A DNA stretch of 64,000 nt, taken from contig CAVQLK010000006.1 in the NCBI GenBank assembly GCA_963713355.1, positions 372,001-436,000 of the forward strand, in the 5' to 3' direction. The notes beneath the pieces were generated by a model. The model searched no databases. It had not been told where the DNA came from and worked only from the letters and a program-made list of their open reading frames with translations. Every line of letters starts with the position of its first letter. Position 1 is the first letter of the stretch. Origin of the DNA: FEN-1219 sp963713355 (GTDB lineage: Bacteria > Pseudomonadota > Gammaproteobacteria > Steroidobacterales > Rariloculaceae). Below are positions 44,612 through 53,768 of this stretch, one piece after another. Position numbers and translations under genes: made by a program.

Positions 44612-45730
44612 TCAGGCCGTCGGCAGCGTTACGTGAAAGGTAGCGCCGCTGTCGCCGCCATCCGCCCAGATGCGGCCCGCATGCGCTTCGACGATCGAGC
44701 GCGCGATTGCTAATCCCAAGCCGAGGCCCTCGTTCTTCGTCGTGAAGAACGGCTCGAACAGCTTCGGCAGATGCGCGGCGGTAACACCGTGGCCCGTGTC
44801 GCTGACGGAGACGTCGATGACGCGCTCGTTCAAGCGCGTCCTCAGAACGGCCCGCCGCGTGTCGGCCGCCGAATCATCCATCGCTTCCATTGCATTCAGC
44901 ACGAGGCTGAGCAGCACCTGTTGGATGCAGACGCGGTCCGCTTTGACCAGTGGCAAACCCGGCTCGAGCTCCGCGCGCAGCTCAACGTGTCGCCGGCGCG
45001 CGTCGCCGTCGACGAGGCGTAACGTTTCGTGCACGAGCGCGTTCACATCGAGCGGCTGAAGCGTCAAGGGCTTCTTGCGGGAAAGCGTGCGCAGGCGCTC
45101 GATCACTTCGCCGGCCAGGACACCCTGGACCGTGATGTCGTCGAAGATTTCACGAAGCTCGGTCGACCACGCGTGTCCCGATGCCTGCTCGACGAGCCGA
45201 TGGCCGGCGCCCGCATTGGCAAGGATCGCGGTCAGCGGCTGTTTCACTTCGTGAGTGATCGAAGCGACGAGCTGTCCCACGAGCGCGAGCCGGGAAACGT
45301 GCGTCAGATCGGCGCGGACCGCGCGTAACTCCTCTTCGGCATGTTTGAGCTCGGTGATGTCGCGGCAGCAGTACAGCACGGTGCCGCTCTGGATCGACAC
45401 GGTCTTGACGTGGACCAGGATCGTTCGTAGCGCGCCGGCCTTGATCGTCACCTGTCGCTCGATGTTGCGGATTTCGCCGCGCGCCGCGAGATCCGCGCGA
45501 TCGAAGAGCGCGTCTCCGAGGAGCTTGCTGATGCGCTCGAGAGCCCTTACCTCATAAGGTGAGTAGCCGAAAATGACATCGACGTTTGGGCAAACGAAGG
45601 TGAATCGATCGTCGTCGTCGGTCAAAAATACGGCGTCGGAGATGTTCGTGAGCGTCGCGCGGTGCAGCTGCTCGGAATCGTGCAGCTGCCGATAGGCGAG
45701 CTCGCGCCCTCCGTTTATTTTGTCCGGCAT
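44612..45730 (-). CDS. PAS-domain sensor histidine kinase (FixL-like, soluble)
   Basis: A 372-residue cytosolic kinase with one PAS domain (~20-135, ending with CCRDITELKHAEEEL), a HisKA helix with phospho-acceptor His in SITHEVKQPLTAI (~165-177), and an HATPase_c domain (NAMEAM N box, DTGHGV G1, GLGLGLAIARSIVEAH G2). There is no membrane helix, so it senses an intracellular signal. No response regulator is nearby, so it is an orphan kinase. It lies 7 bp after the M13 peptidase gene and may share its transcript. Confidence 0.93.
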   Translation of the reverse strand: MPDKINGGRELAYRQLHDSEQLHRATLTNISDAVFLTDDDDRFTFVCPNVDVIFGYSPYEVRALERISKLLGDALFDRADLAARGEIRNIERQVTIKAGALRTILVHVKTVSIQSGTVLYCCRDITELKHAEEELRAVRADLTHVSRLALVGQLVASITHEVKQPLTAILANAGAGHRLVEQASGHAWSTELREIFDDITVQGVLAGEVIERLRTLSRKKPLTLQPLDVNALVHETLRLVDGDARRRHVELRAELEPGLPLVKADRVCIQQVLLSLVLNAMEAMDDSAADTRRAVLRTRLNERVIDVSVSDTGHGVTAAHLPKLFEPFFTTKNEGLGLGLAIARSIVEAHAGRIWADGGDSGATFHVTLPTA

Positions 45731-45737
45731 CGCCTGC

Positions 45738-47788
45738 CTACCAGATTCTCACTCGGTTCTCCGGTGCGATGTACTGCGCGTCGCCTTCCTTCACGTCGAA
45801 GGCGGCGTACCAGGCGTCCATGTTGCGCTCGGGGATCGAGCCGCGCGCGGCAGCCGGGGAGTGCGGGTCGGTCAGCAATTGATTGCGCAGCGCATCGTCG
45901 CGCTGGATCGCGCGCCAAACTTGTGCATGCGCCATGAAGAAGCGCTGGTCGCCCGTGAAGCCGTCGATGACGGGAGCTTCGCTACCCCCAAGCGAGAGCT
46001 TGTAGGCCGCATACGCCATCTCGAGCCCGCCGAGGTCGCCGATGTTCTCCCCCATCGTGAAGTTGCCATTCACGCAGGCACCTTCGAGCGGACAGAAGGA
46101 GTTGTACTGCTCCGCGAATCTGCCGATGGTCGCCATGAACCTGTCGTTCGTCTCGGGCGTCCACCAGTTGCGGATTCTGCCGGTCTCGTCGAACTCGCGG
46201 CCTTGATCGTCGTAGCCGTGGCCGATCTCGTGGCCGATCACGGCGCCGATGGCGCCGTAGTTCACCGCCGGGTCGGCGTACGGATCGAAGAACGGCGGCT
46301 GCAGGATCGCGGCCGGAAAGGTGATCTGATTGACGAGCGGGTTGTAATAGGCGTTGACCGTCTGCGGGTTCATGCCCCACTCGTCGCGGTCGACGGGCTC
46401 GTCGAGCCGTGCGACTTGGCGGTTCCAATCGAACCTGTTGCCATTGCGCACATTCTCGAACAGCGTCCCTCGTTCGACAGCATAGGCCGAGTAGTCGCGC
46501 CATTTCACGGGATAGCCGACGCGCGGATCGAACGTCGCGAGCTTCTTCTGCGCCTCCGCGCGCGTGGCGTCGTCCATCCAGGCCAGCATCTGTAAGCGCT
46601 GCCGCATTGCCGCGACGAGATTGGCGACGAGCTCGTCCATCTTGGCCTTGTAGTCCGGCGGGAAAAACTTCGCGACGTAGAGCTCGCCGACGCCCTCACC
46701 GATGAGGCCGTCGACGAGCTGCACGCCTCGCTTCCAACGATCGCGCTGGCACTTCGACGCCGGCGAGCGTGCGCCGATAGAAGTCGAAGTTCGCGTCGTC
46801 GAACGCTTTCGGCAGCTGGCTTGCGTAGGAGTTTGCAAGGTGGAAGGCGAGATACTGTTTCCATGCATCGACGGACTGTGTGTCGAGCAGCGCAGCGCCG
46901 TCGCGTAGCGCCGTGGTCTCGTTGACGACGAAATTCTGCACGCCGCCCAAGCCTGCGACGGGCAAGAAGACGTTCCAGATCGAGGGCCGGAATCATCGCC
47001 GCAAGGCCGGCGCGATCGACGGGGTTGTTGGTCGCCTGCACGTCGCGCCTGCGCTCCGGCGACCAGTGCACGGTCGCGAGCTCTGTCTCGAGGGCGACCA
47101 CGGCGTCGGCACTCGCCGCGGGGCTCGCGTCGCCGATGAGCTCGAAGATCTTCGTGACGTAGGCTTTGTAGGCGGCGCGATAGGCGTCGAACGTGGCGCC
47201 TTCGTTCAAGTAATAGTCGCGCACGGGCATGCCGAGGCCGGACTGCGTGATGTTGACGACGTAGCGGGTGGGGTCGGCCGGATCGGGCGAGATGTACACG
47301 CCGATCGGACCCGCGTAGTCGATGTTGCCCATGAGCCGAACGATGTCGGCCTTCGTTCGCGCGGCGGCGATCGCTTCGAGATCGGCTTCGAGCGGCTCGA
47401 TGCCGCGCGCTTCGACCGCCGCTTCGTCCATCCACGACGCGTAAAGGTCGGCAACCTTCTGCCGCACGGTGCCGGCGGCGGCCGGCGTCGCGGCGAGCTC
47501 GTCGAGCAGCGTGCGCACGTCGACCTCGGACTTGTCGCGCAGCGCGTCGAAGATGCCGTAGCGCGCCTTGTCGGCCGGCATCGGAAACGTCGATACCCAC
47601 TTGCCGTTGACGTAGCGGTAGAAGTCGTCGCCGGGCTTCACGGAGGTGTCCATCGCCGCAAGGTCGATGCCGAATGTGCCGATTGCGGCCTTCGGCGGTT
47701 CCGGGGCCGGTGGCGCGACGGCGGTTTCGTCGCTGCATGCGGCGAGCAAAGCGGCTGCAGAAGCGGCGAGCAGTAGCGAACGTCTCAT
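45738..47788 (-). CDS. M13 family (neprilysin-like) zinc metallopeptidase, two frameshifts
   Basis: A lipoprotein peptidase: signal with lipobox ALLAAC, N-terminal DDFYRYVNGKW segment, catalytic HEIGH in VIGHEIGHGYDDQG, GENIGDLGG with the third zinc ligand, and the C-terminal RVRIW. The coding sequence moves through three frames. Removing one extra A near 46979 (plus strand) restores DWNVFLPVAGLGG, and removing one extra G/C near 46748-46749 restores QRDRWKRGVQLVDG. The repaired length is 682 residues, normal for M13. All active-site residues are intact. Both indels are single bases, so assembly error is likely. A GGAGGTGA ribosome site precedes the ATG at 47788. Confidence 0.9.
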
Positions 47789-47922
47789 ACGGTCACCTCC
47801 AGTGACTGGTTCCGAGTATAGGCGGGCGTCAGCACCTCCCATACCTGTTCGCGGTTGGCTTGGATTTTGCACGCACAACGGCTAACGGGCATCGCCCTCG
47901 AAAAACTTCGGAGAACTTCGCC

Positions 47923-48867
47923 ATGAGTACCGCCGTGGACTCCATCGAGCGATCCGCTACCTATGGGGGAGTCACAGGAGGACCCCCGGTCGCGGCTTCG
48001 CCTAGTGCGGTCTCCTGGGGCGCGATCTTCGCGGGCGCCGCCGCCGCGGCCGCCCTTTCGTTGATTTTATTGTTGCTCGGCACTGGGCTCGGACTGTCAT
48101 CGGTATCGCCATGGGCAAACGAAGGCGTCAGCGCGACGACGCTGGGGGTGTCCACGATCCTCTGGCTGACCTTCACTCAATTGGCCGCCTCTGCGATGGG
48201 CGGATATCTCGCCGGACGCCTGCGCACGAAGTGGGTCTCGGTGCACATGGATGAGGTTTATTTCCGCGACACCGCGCATGGGTTCCTAGCTTGGGCCGTG
48301 GCCACGGTCGGGACCGCTGCGTTGCTGACGTCGGCCGTTACCTCCGTCGTCGGCGCCGGGCTGGACGCCGGTGCATCGGTTGCCGGCGGCGCGTCAACGA
48401 CCATTGCGGCGACGGCCGGAGGCGCCGGAGTCGCGGCCTCCGAAGTCTCGGAGCCGAATGCCGAGGGGCCGATGCCGTACTTCGTCGATTCGCTGTTTCG
48501 GACCGAGCCCGGCGAACGCGCCAGCGCGCCGCCCGAGGGTAGCGATGCGGCGCTTGCGGAGGTAACCCGGATTTTCGCCAATGCCCTACGCATGGGCTCC
48601 CTGCCCGAGGACGATGCGCGTTACGTGGCGGGCGTCGTCGCCGAGCGCAGCGACCTCTCGGAGCAACAAGCCCGGCAGCGCGTCGACGAAACGTTCGCGC
48701 GTCTCCAAGCCACGCTCGACGAAGCGGAAGTCGCAGCACGCGAAGCGGCGGACACGGCGCGCGAAGCGGCCGCCCGCACTGCGCTGTGGCTGTTCATCTC
48801 GCTGCTCATCGGCGCCTTCGTTGCAAGCTGGATGGCGACGTTCGGCGGACGGCAGCGCGACCTTTAA
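47923..48867 (+). CDS. Multi-helix membrane protein with small-residue zippers (PhnA-like annotation group)
   Basis: A 314-residue membrane protein. Three N-terminal hydrophobic regions (about 32-55, 66-92 and 118-170) are unusually rich in Ala/Gly and may pack tightly; a charged segment with a coiled-coil-like ARQRVDETFARLQATLDEAEVA lies at ~245-285, and a last helix at ~288-308. Similar proteins in rhizobia and other proteobacteria are labelled PhnA-like with no proven role. RBS CGGAGA precedes the ATG. A 23-residue hydrophobic peptide gene follows 18 bp downstream. Confidence 0.75.
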   Translation: MSTAVDSIERSATYGGVTGGPPVAASPSAVSWGAIFAGAAAAAALSLILLLLGTGLGLSSVSPWANEGVSATTLGVSTILWLTFTQLAASAMGGYLAGRLRTKWVSVHMDEVYFRDTAHGFLAWAVATVGTAALLTSAVTSVVGAGLDAGASVAGGASTTIAATAGGAGVAASEVSEPNAEGPMPYFVDSLFRTEPGERASAPPEGSDAALAEVTRIFANALRMGSLPEDDARYVAGVVAERSDLSEQQARQRVDETFARLQATLDEAEVAAREAADTAREAAARTALWLFISLLIGAFVASWMATFGGRQRDL

Positions 48868-48885
48868 TCCACGAAGGAGAGCCAC

Positions 48886-48957
48886 ATGCGTTCATTACTA
48901 CTGATCTTGCTCGGCGTTCCGATCCCGGTCGTGATCCTGATCGCTTTGCTGACCTAG
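48886..48957 (+). CDS. 23-residue hydrophobic membrane peptide
   Basis: A very short gene encoding a 23-residue all-hydrophobic peptide with one Arg at position 2 and two prolines (LGVPIPVVILI). An AAGGAGAG ribosome site lies just before its ATG, and it follows the upstream membrane protein by 18 bp in the same direction. Comparable tiny hydrophobic peptides occur in other proteobacteria, usually unannotated. It could be a small membrane regulator, or a type I-like toxin; no antisense RNA is evident, so the regulator idea is preferred. Confidence 0.6.
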   Translation: MRSLLLILLGVPIPVVILIALLT

Positions 48958-49015
48958 GCGCTCGGCCCCGAGCGGTCCCGCGCAGGCAAGGCGAACGGTG
49001 GAACGAAACGCTTGG

Positions 49016-49537
49016 TCAGTGCAGCTCGCGGCCGCTCACACGCTGCGTGTCGCCAAGGTCGGGCGTGCTGCCAGTCAACATACCCTTCACGACCTCATAA
49101 AATACGACAGGCCGCGGCTTGTCGACCGTGAGGTACACCGCCGACTCGACGTCGACCGCGATCAACGTGATGCGCGGATCGTCCGGCGTTCCGGATTCTT
49201 TGGAGTCGCCGTCGAACCACGCTTTCCAATCCGGGCGATACAGCTCGGCAATCTTCGCACGATCATTTGAAACACGCGCCGTGCCGCTCACCGACACGTA
49301 CTCGCGGGATTTCTGGTTGTAGTACGCCAGATTGACCTGCGAGTCCTGCTCCAGCTCGTCCAGCTTGTACGCCGAAGCATCGGTCACGAACCATAGGTCG
49401 GCGCCCGACGCGCGGGCTTGGGTCGCCATGGGACGCGACACCAAGCGCCCGTCCGGTCGCCGTGTTGTGAACATCGCTATTTCGATACCGTCGATCAGCT
49501 CGTAGAGCTGAGTCTCCTTCGTGCTCGTGTCCTTCAT
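49016..49537 (-). CDS. Pyridoxamine 5'-phosphate oxidase-fold general stress protein
   Basis: A 173-residue flavin-binding split-barrel protein of the general stress protein 26 group (FMN-binding PNPOx-like). Typical parts are AMFTTRRPDGRLVSRPMAT, LWFVTDASAYKLDELE and the YVSVSGTARV strand. These proteins bind FMN or F420-like cofactors and respond to stress; the reaction is unproven. The ATG at 49537 is preferred to the longer frame because AAGGAGGGC lies just upstream. It is in one direction with DUF937 and DUF3597 genes. Confidence 0.9.
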   Translation of the reverse strand: MKDTSTKETQLYELIDGIEIAMFTTRRPDGRLVSRPMATQARASGADLWFVTDASAYKLDELEQDSQVNLAYYNQKSREYVSVSGTARVSNDRAKIAELYRPDWKAWFDGDSKESGTPDDPRITLIAVDVESAVYLTVDKPRPVVFYEVVKGMLTGSTPDLGDTQRVSGRELH

Positions 49538-49568
49538 TGCGCCCTCCTTAGCCAGAGCCTTCAAGGTG

Positions 49569-50186
49569 CTAACGCATGGTCTTGCCGGCCATTCGCAGGA
49601 TGTCATCCAACACATTGCCGTCGCCATCCATGTCGAGCATTGATGCGATGCCGCCCGTTGTGCCTGCCCGCTGCGTGCCGGCTGCGCCGCCTCCGCGCAA
49701 CCCTCCGAGTATTCCGCCGCGCCCACCTCCGGTCGGAGCGGCTGGAGCAGCGGGAGTCGGTGCGTTCGGCGCGGCGCTTGCAGTCCTTTGCCTCGCCATG
49801 TAGCCGGCGACGAGCATCGCCATCATTGGCAGCATCCTTTTCAGCAGATCTGGGCTCAAGCCCGTCTTCGATGCCGCATCCTGCGCGACCGTGCGACTCA
49901 CGTCCTTGGAGCCGAAGATTTGTCCCAGCACGTCGTTCCCACGGTTCACGTTGGTCGGCTGCGGCCCGAGCACGTCGTCGAGCAGCCCGCCGCCGCCGAG
50001 TTTCCCGAGTAGACCGCCGAGGCCTTCGAGCCCCGAGGGTTGTGACTGCGCCTGTTTCTTGAAGCCGCCGAGGATTGCGGGTGCAAGTGCCTCTGCGCCG
50101 CTCGCCGCTTGTTTCTCGCTGACACCGAGCTCTTTGGCGATCGATTGAAGGCCGCCCATCTGGGCCAGCATTTCGGTGATTTGCAT
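49569..50186 (-). CDS. DUF937 / YidB-like protein
   Basis: A 205-residue protein of the DUF937 family (YidB group). The N-terminal half has regular helices (MLAQMGGLQSIAKELGVSEKQAASGAEALAPAILGGFKKQA). The middle is Gly/Leu-rich (GLEGLGGLLGKLGGGG). Near the C-terminus an EF-hand-like loop DMDGDGNVLDDIL suggests calcium binding. The protein lacks a signal peptide. Its function is not known. It is 19 bp after the DUF3597 gene, same direction. Confidence 0.87.
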   Translation of the reverse strand: MQITEMLAQMGGLQSIAKELGVSEKQAASGAEALAPAILGGFKKQAQSQPSGLEGLGGLLGKLGGGGLLDDVLGPQPTNVNRGNDVLGQIFGSKDVSRTVAQDAASKTGLSPDLLKRMLPMMAMLVAGYMARQRTASAAPNAPTPAAPAAPTGGGRGGILGGLRGGGAAGTQRAGTTGGIASMLDMDGDGNVLDDILRMAGKTMR

Positions 50187-50205
50187 ATTGGTGCTCCGCG
50201 CTCGA

Positions 50206-50604
50206 TCAGTGGAGGAGTTCCTGAGGTACCTTGCCGCCGTTCGCGGCTACGCGCGCCAGCACTGTCTTGTGGAGCCAGGTGTTCATTTTCGCCGAGTCGC
50301 CCATGAGGTCCGCCGGGCAGCCGAGCTCCGTGGCGAGCGCTTTGCGAGCCGCGACACTACTGTCCATATCGAGCAACTTCAGCAAGTCGACGATGGAAGT
50401 CCGCCAGTTGAGCTTCTGCGGGTTAGCCGCGGCGCGTTGCTCCAGCTGTGCGGCGATATCGACGGTCGATGCTGCCGGGCGCGATTGGGTGGGCACCGAT
50501 TCGGGGCTTGCGGACGCGGGGGGCATACGTTGCGGGGTTGACGCGGGCGAAGCGGTCGCGCTGCCGATGCCGAGCTTCGAGAGGATCGTACCGAATAGTG
50601 ACAT
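50206..50604 (-). CDS. DUF3597 domain protein
   Basis: A 132-residue protein with a short N-terminal helix (MSLFGTILSKLGIG), a Pro/Ala/Ser-rich linker and the DUF3597 domain (LNWRTSIVDLLKLLDMDSSVAARKALA, then ELGCPADLMGDSAKMNTWLHKTVL). DUF3597 is a LysM-like-adjacent helical domain of unknown function that often accompanies YidB-like DUF937 proteins, as here. First gene of a small minus-strand unit running through DUF937 and the stress protein. Confidence 0.87.
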   Translation of the reverse strand: MSLFGTILSKLGIGSATASPASTPQRMPPASASPESVPTQSRPAASTVDIAAQLEQRAAANPQKLNWRTSIVDLLKLLDMDSSVAARKALATELGCPADLMGDSAKMNTWLHKTVLARVAANGGKVPQELLH

Positions 50605-50750
50605 TTACGCTCTCCTTGCGTGGTGTGGCGGCACAACGCGCGCCGCTCGTCGTCCTTTACGAGGATGGCGGGGTTCGATAAGCGGGAACCCGCCTCAATT
50701 CAAGGATACGCCGATCGCGGCATGCGGGGAGGCGGAATTTTCGGCAGGCC

Positions 50751-52769
50751 TCATCTCGCGAGCCGCTCGCTGACGTACGTCGCCACGTCGCGGATCTGCT
50801 CCGCAGTCAGTGTCCCGCTTCCGAATGCCGGCATCGCGTTGCGGCCTTCGCTAACGACTTGCAGCACCAAGGCGCGGTTCTTCATCGCCTGCAAGGTCGG
50901 GCCGCCGCCGTGGCCGCCTTCACCTTGCTCGCCGTGGCACGCGAGGCAAGCGGTCGTGTAGACCGTTGCGCCGGCATCGGCGTTGCCGGGAGCAGCCGCG
51001 CCCGGCGAGAACGTCATCAGCGACCCTGCCGGCGGCACGGCTTCGAGCGCGCCGTCGAGGCCGAACAGCCACAGGCTGTCGCCGCGCGCCGAGCCCGCGA
51101 ACAGGTTGCCGGCCGAGTACGCGACGACGTATTGCTTGCCATCGTGCTCGAACGACGTCGCCGGCGCGTTCATGCCGGCGCCCGTTTGGAATTCCCAAAG
51201 CTTCATGCCGTCGCTCGAATCGAGCGCCGTCAGCCGGCCGTCGCTGCGGCCGACGAACACGAGACCGCCGGCCGTCGCGAGCGAGCCGCTGTAGCATGGG
51301 CTCGGCCAATGCTGCTGCCAGGCGAGCTCGTTCGTGCGCACGTCGATGGCCGCGAACACGCCGAGCGGGGTCATGTGGAAGCCGCCGATGCCGCCGGCGA
51401 TGTAACCGGCGCCCTCGGGCGGCCGCTCGGCCGTGACCTCCTGCGCGACATACGACCAGATGCGATCCGCGGCGCACACATATAAGTAGCCGCTGGCGGG
51501 ATCGTACGAGCTCGGCGGCCAGTTCACGCCGCCCGGCGGGCCGGGCTTCATCAGCACGGGCGTCGTCCAGAACGGCGTGAAGATCTTGCCGCCGTTGACG
51601 AGCGTCGTGCCTTCGGGCGCGATGTCGATCTGCTGCGGAATGAACGCGTCGCCGCGCGGGTAGGGCTGCGTCGCGGCCGTGCCTTGGCGAGGCTCCTGCG
51701 GCACCGGCTGCTCGTCGATGCCCACGAGCGGCGTACCGTCCGTGCGGTCGAGCACGTAGACCCAGCCCGTCTTGCCCGCGTGCGCGAGACCTTTGCGCGT
51801 TGCGCCGTTCAATTCGATATCGAACAGCGTGACCGGCGCTGCAGCATCGTAGTCCCAGATGTCGTGGTGCACTTCCTGGAAGTGCCACCGATACACGCCG
51901 GTTTTCGCGTCGACGGCAACGATCGACGTCGAGAACAAGTTGTCGCCGGCGCGAACCGAGCCGTTGTAATCGGGCCCGGGATTGCCTGTCGCGAAATAGA
52001 TGAGCTCAAGCTCCGGATCGACGGCCGGCGTGTTCCAGACCGGCGCGGCGCCGTCCATCCAGATCTCGTTGTCCTGAGGCCACGTGTCGTGACCGGCCTC
52101 GCCGGGCCCCGGAATCGTGTAGAACGTCCAGACGAGCTTGCCGTCGCGCGCGTCGAACGCTTTGACGCGGCCGCGGATGCCACGCTCGCCGCCCGCGAAG
52201 CCCGTGTAAACGAGGCCGTCGAAGTAGAGCGGGGCGCTCGTGATCGAGAAGCCCTCTTGCCAGCGCTCGGCTTGCACGGACCACGCGACGTGGCCCGTAC
52301 GCTGATCGAGCGCGACGAGCTTGCCGTCGAGCTGGCCGACGTAGACCTTGCCGTCGCCCAAGCCGACACCGCGGCTCGTCCAGCCGCAACAGACGGCATT
52401 GTTCTTGGGATCGAGATCCGCGCGGTACTCCCAGAGGATCTCGCCGCTCTCGACGCTGACGGCAAATGCGTCGTTAGCGCCGGTGACGACGTAGATGACA
52501 CCCTCGTGCACGAGCGGCTGCGCTTCGCCCGAGTACTGAGCGCCGAGCCCCGAGCCCCGCAAGTGCGTACGCCAGACGCCTTTCAAGCTCGCGACGTTGG
52601 TGCGATCGATCTGCGTCAGCGGCGAAAAGCGGCGGTTGTACCAATCGCCGCCGTTCGTCGGCCAATCCGTCGTCGGCGCGGCAACGAGGTCGGAGCCCGC
52701 GTATGCAGGTGTGCGTCGGATCGACTGGGCGGCCGCGCTCGCCGAAAGTGCGGCCAAACCCACCGTCAT
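50751..52769 (-). CDS. PQQ-dependent alcohol dehydrogenase with fused cytochrome c
   Basis: A 672-residue periplasmic quinohemoprotein: signal peptide (ASAAAQ), eight-bladed PQQ propeller (~30-570) and a C-terminal cytochrome c with CLACH at ~620 and a distal Met. Vicinal Cys-Cys in AVCCGWTSRG is the PQQ-contacting disulfide of the family. The active-site segment reads HDIWDYDAAAP; the Asp two residues after the catalytic Asp resembles that seen in lanthanide-using enzymes, but also occurs in other PQQ proteins. It oxidises an alcohol or polyol and passes electrons via heme. No PQQ biosynthesis genes are in the window. Divergent from yqhA by 137 bp. Confidence 0.94.
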   Translation of the reverse strand: MTVGLAALSASAAAQSIRRTPAYAGSDLVAAPTTDWPTNGGDWYNRRFSPLTQIDRTNVASLKGVWRTHLRGSGLGAQYSGEAQPLVHEGVIYVVTGANDAFAVSVESGEILWEYRADLDPKNNAVCCGWTSRGVGLGDGKVYVGQLDGKLVALDQRTGHVAWSVQAERWQEGFSITSAPLYFDGLVYTGFAGGERGIRGRVKAFDARDGKLVWTFYTIPGPGEAGHDTWPQDNEIWMDGAAPVWNTPAVDPELELIYFATGNPGPDYNGSVRAGDNLFSTSIVAVDAKTGVYRWHFQEVHHDIWDYDAAAPVTLFDIELNGATRKGLAHAGKTGWVYVLDRTDGTPLVGIDEQPVPQEPRQGTAATQPYPRGDAFIPQQIDIAPEGTTLVNGGKIFTPFWTTPVLMKPGPPGGVNWPPSSYDPASGYLYVCAADRIWSYVAQEVTAERPPEGAGYIAGGIGGFHMTPLGVFAAIDVRTNELAWQQHWPSPCYSGSLATAGGLVFVGRSDGRLTALDSSDGMKLWEFQTGAGMNAPATSFEHDGKQYVVAYSAGNLFAGSARGDSLWLFGLDGALEAVPPAGSLMTFSPGAAAPGNADAGATVYTTACLACHGEQGEGGHGGGPTLQAMKNRALVLQVVSEGRNAMPAFGSGTLTAEQIRDVATYVSERLAR

Positions 52770-52907
52770 CGATAACGCGAATGTGTTCAGGGCAGACCCC
52801 GTCTAGGCAGGTTTCGTCGCGGCCGATTGTGCCATGAGAAGCGGCATTGACACCGCCCCGCCGCGCGGTGGACAGTCTCGCGCGTCGTTAGCCCAGGGAA
52901 ACTCGAG

Positions 52908-53507
52908 ATGTCCGTCACCGCCTACAAACGGCCGCCCATGCTGCGGACGCTTGCCAACTTCATCTTTTGGACGCGCTGGCTCCAAGCGCCGCTGTACGTG
53001 GGTCTGATCGTCGCGCAGGCTGTCTACGTCTACCACTTCTGGGTCGAGCTCGTGCACCTCGTCGAAGCGATGTTCGGCAACGATGAAGCGCTCAGGATCC
53101 TCGTCGAGAGCATCGGCTACGCGGGCGAGCCCCAGTTCAACGAGACGGTAATCATGCTCGTCGTGCTCGCGCTGATCGACGTCGTCATGATCTCGAATCT
53201 GCTGATCATGGTCATCGTCGGCGGCTACGAGACCTTTGTGTCGCGCCTCGAGCTCGGCGGCCATCCCGACCAACCGGAGTGGCTATCGACGGTCAACGCG
53301 TCCGTGCTCAAGGTGAAGCTGGCCACCGCGATCATCGGCATCTCCTCGATCCACCTGCTGAAGACGTTCATCAACGCGGCCAACTACGAAGAGAAGGTCC
53401 TGATCTGGCAGACCATGATTCACCTTGCTTTCCTGCTATCGGCGATGGCGATCGCCATGTGCGACCGGCTCCTGCCGCACGCCGACGCTCCGGGCGGACG
53501 ACACTAA
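52908..53507 (+). CDS. yqhA: YqhA family (UPF0114) membrane protein
   Basis: A 199-residue inner-membrane protein of the UPF0114 family. Four helices and the family segments FWTRWLQAPLYVGL, VIVGGYETFVSRLEL and IGISSIHLLKTFINA match E. coli YqhA closely; about 30 extra residues are in the first loop. Function is unknown. The start ATG follows a CCCAGGGAAACT region with no strong ribosome site. It ends just upstream of the recombination scar. Confidence 0.94.
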   Translation: MSVTAYKRPPMLRTLANFIFWTRWLQAPLYVGLIVAQAVYVYHFWVELVHLVEAMFGNDEALRILVESIGYAGEPQFNETVIMLVVLALIDVVMISNLLIMVIVGGYETFVSRLELGGHPDQPEWLSTVNASVLKVKLATAIIGISSIHLLKTFINAANYEEKVLIWQTMIHLAFLLSAMAIAMCDRLLPHADAPGGRH

Positions 53508-53530
53508 CAATTCGGGCTACCGCGCGCGGT

Positions 53531-53768
53531 CGAGCGCGGCGCGCCGAATCGCCCGAAGACGTAGGATGCGGCAGCCGCTCCGCGCCCACAGCGGCGCCGG
53601 CGCCGCCCCCCGAGGACAGTCGTCGCGTCTGCGGTCGGCGACTATGAGAACGTCGATCTCGTCGGCGCCGGAGTCGATGCTGCGTTGGTGCGTGGCGGAT
53701 TCGAGATTCTTGATCTGGTACCGCCGGATCGCGACGTCCGCGAGGTAGCGCGATTCGAAATCGTCTCC
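53531..53768 (+). repeat. Duplicated 3' segment of the downstream Ser/Thr kinase gene (copy A)
   Basis: A 238-bp stretch nearly identical, in the same orientation, to 56849-57083 inside the kinase gene at 55422-57323. By eye it has roughly 15 mismatches and two small indels; one extra C in the proline-coding run breaks the frame, so it is non-coding debris. It ends abruptly at 53768, where the M1 peptidase relic begins on the other strand. The 743-bp interval 53508-54250 holds only this copy, the M1 relic and a promoter. Confidence 0.9.

Noticed and set aside
48886..48957. Type I toxin of a toxin-antitoxin pair
   Set aside because: The peptide is hydrophobic and short, but no antisense RNA promoter or stable hairpin is visible nearby, so a toxin role is not supported.
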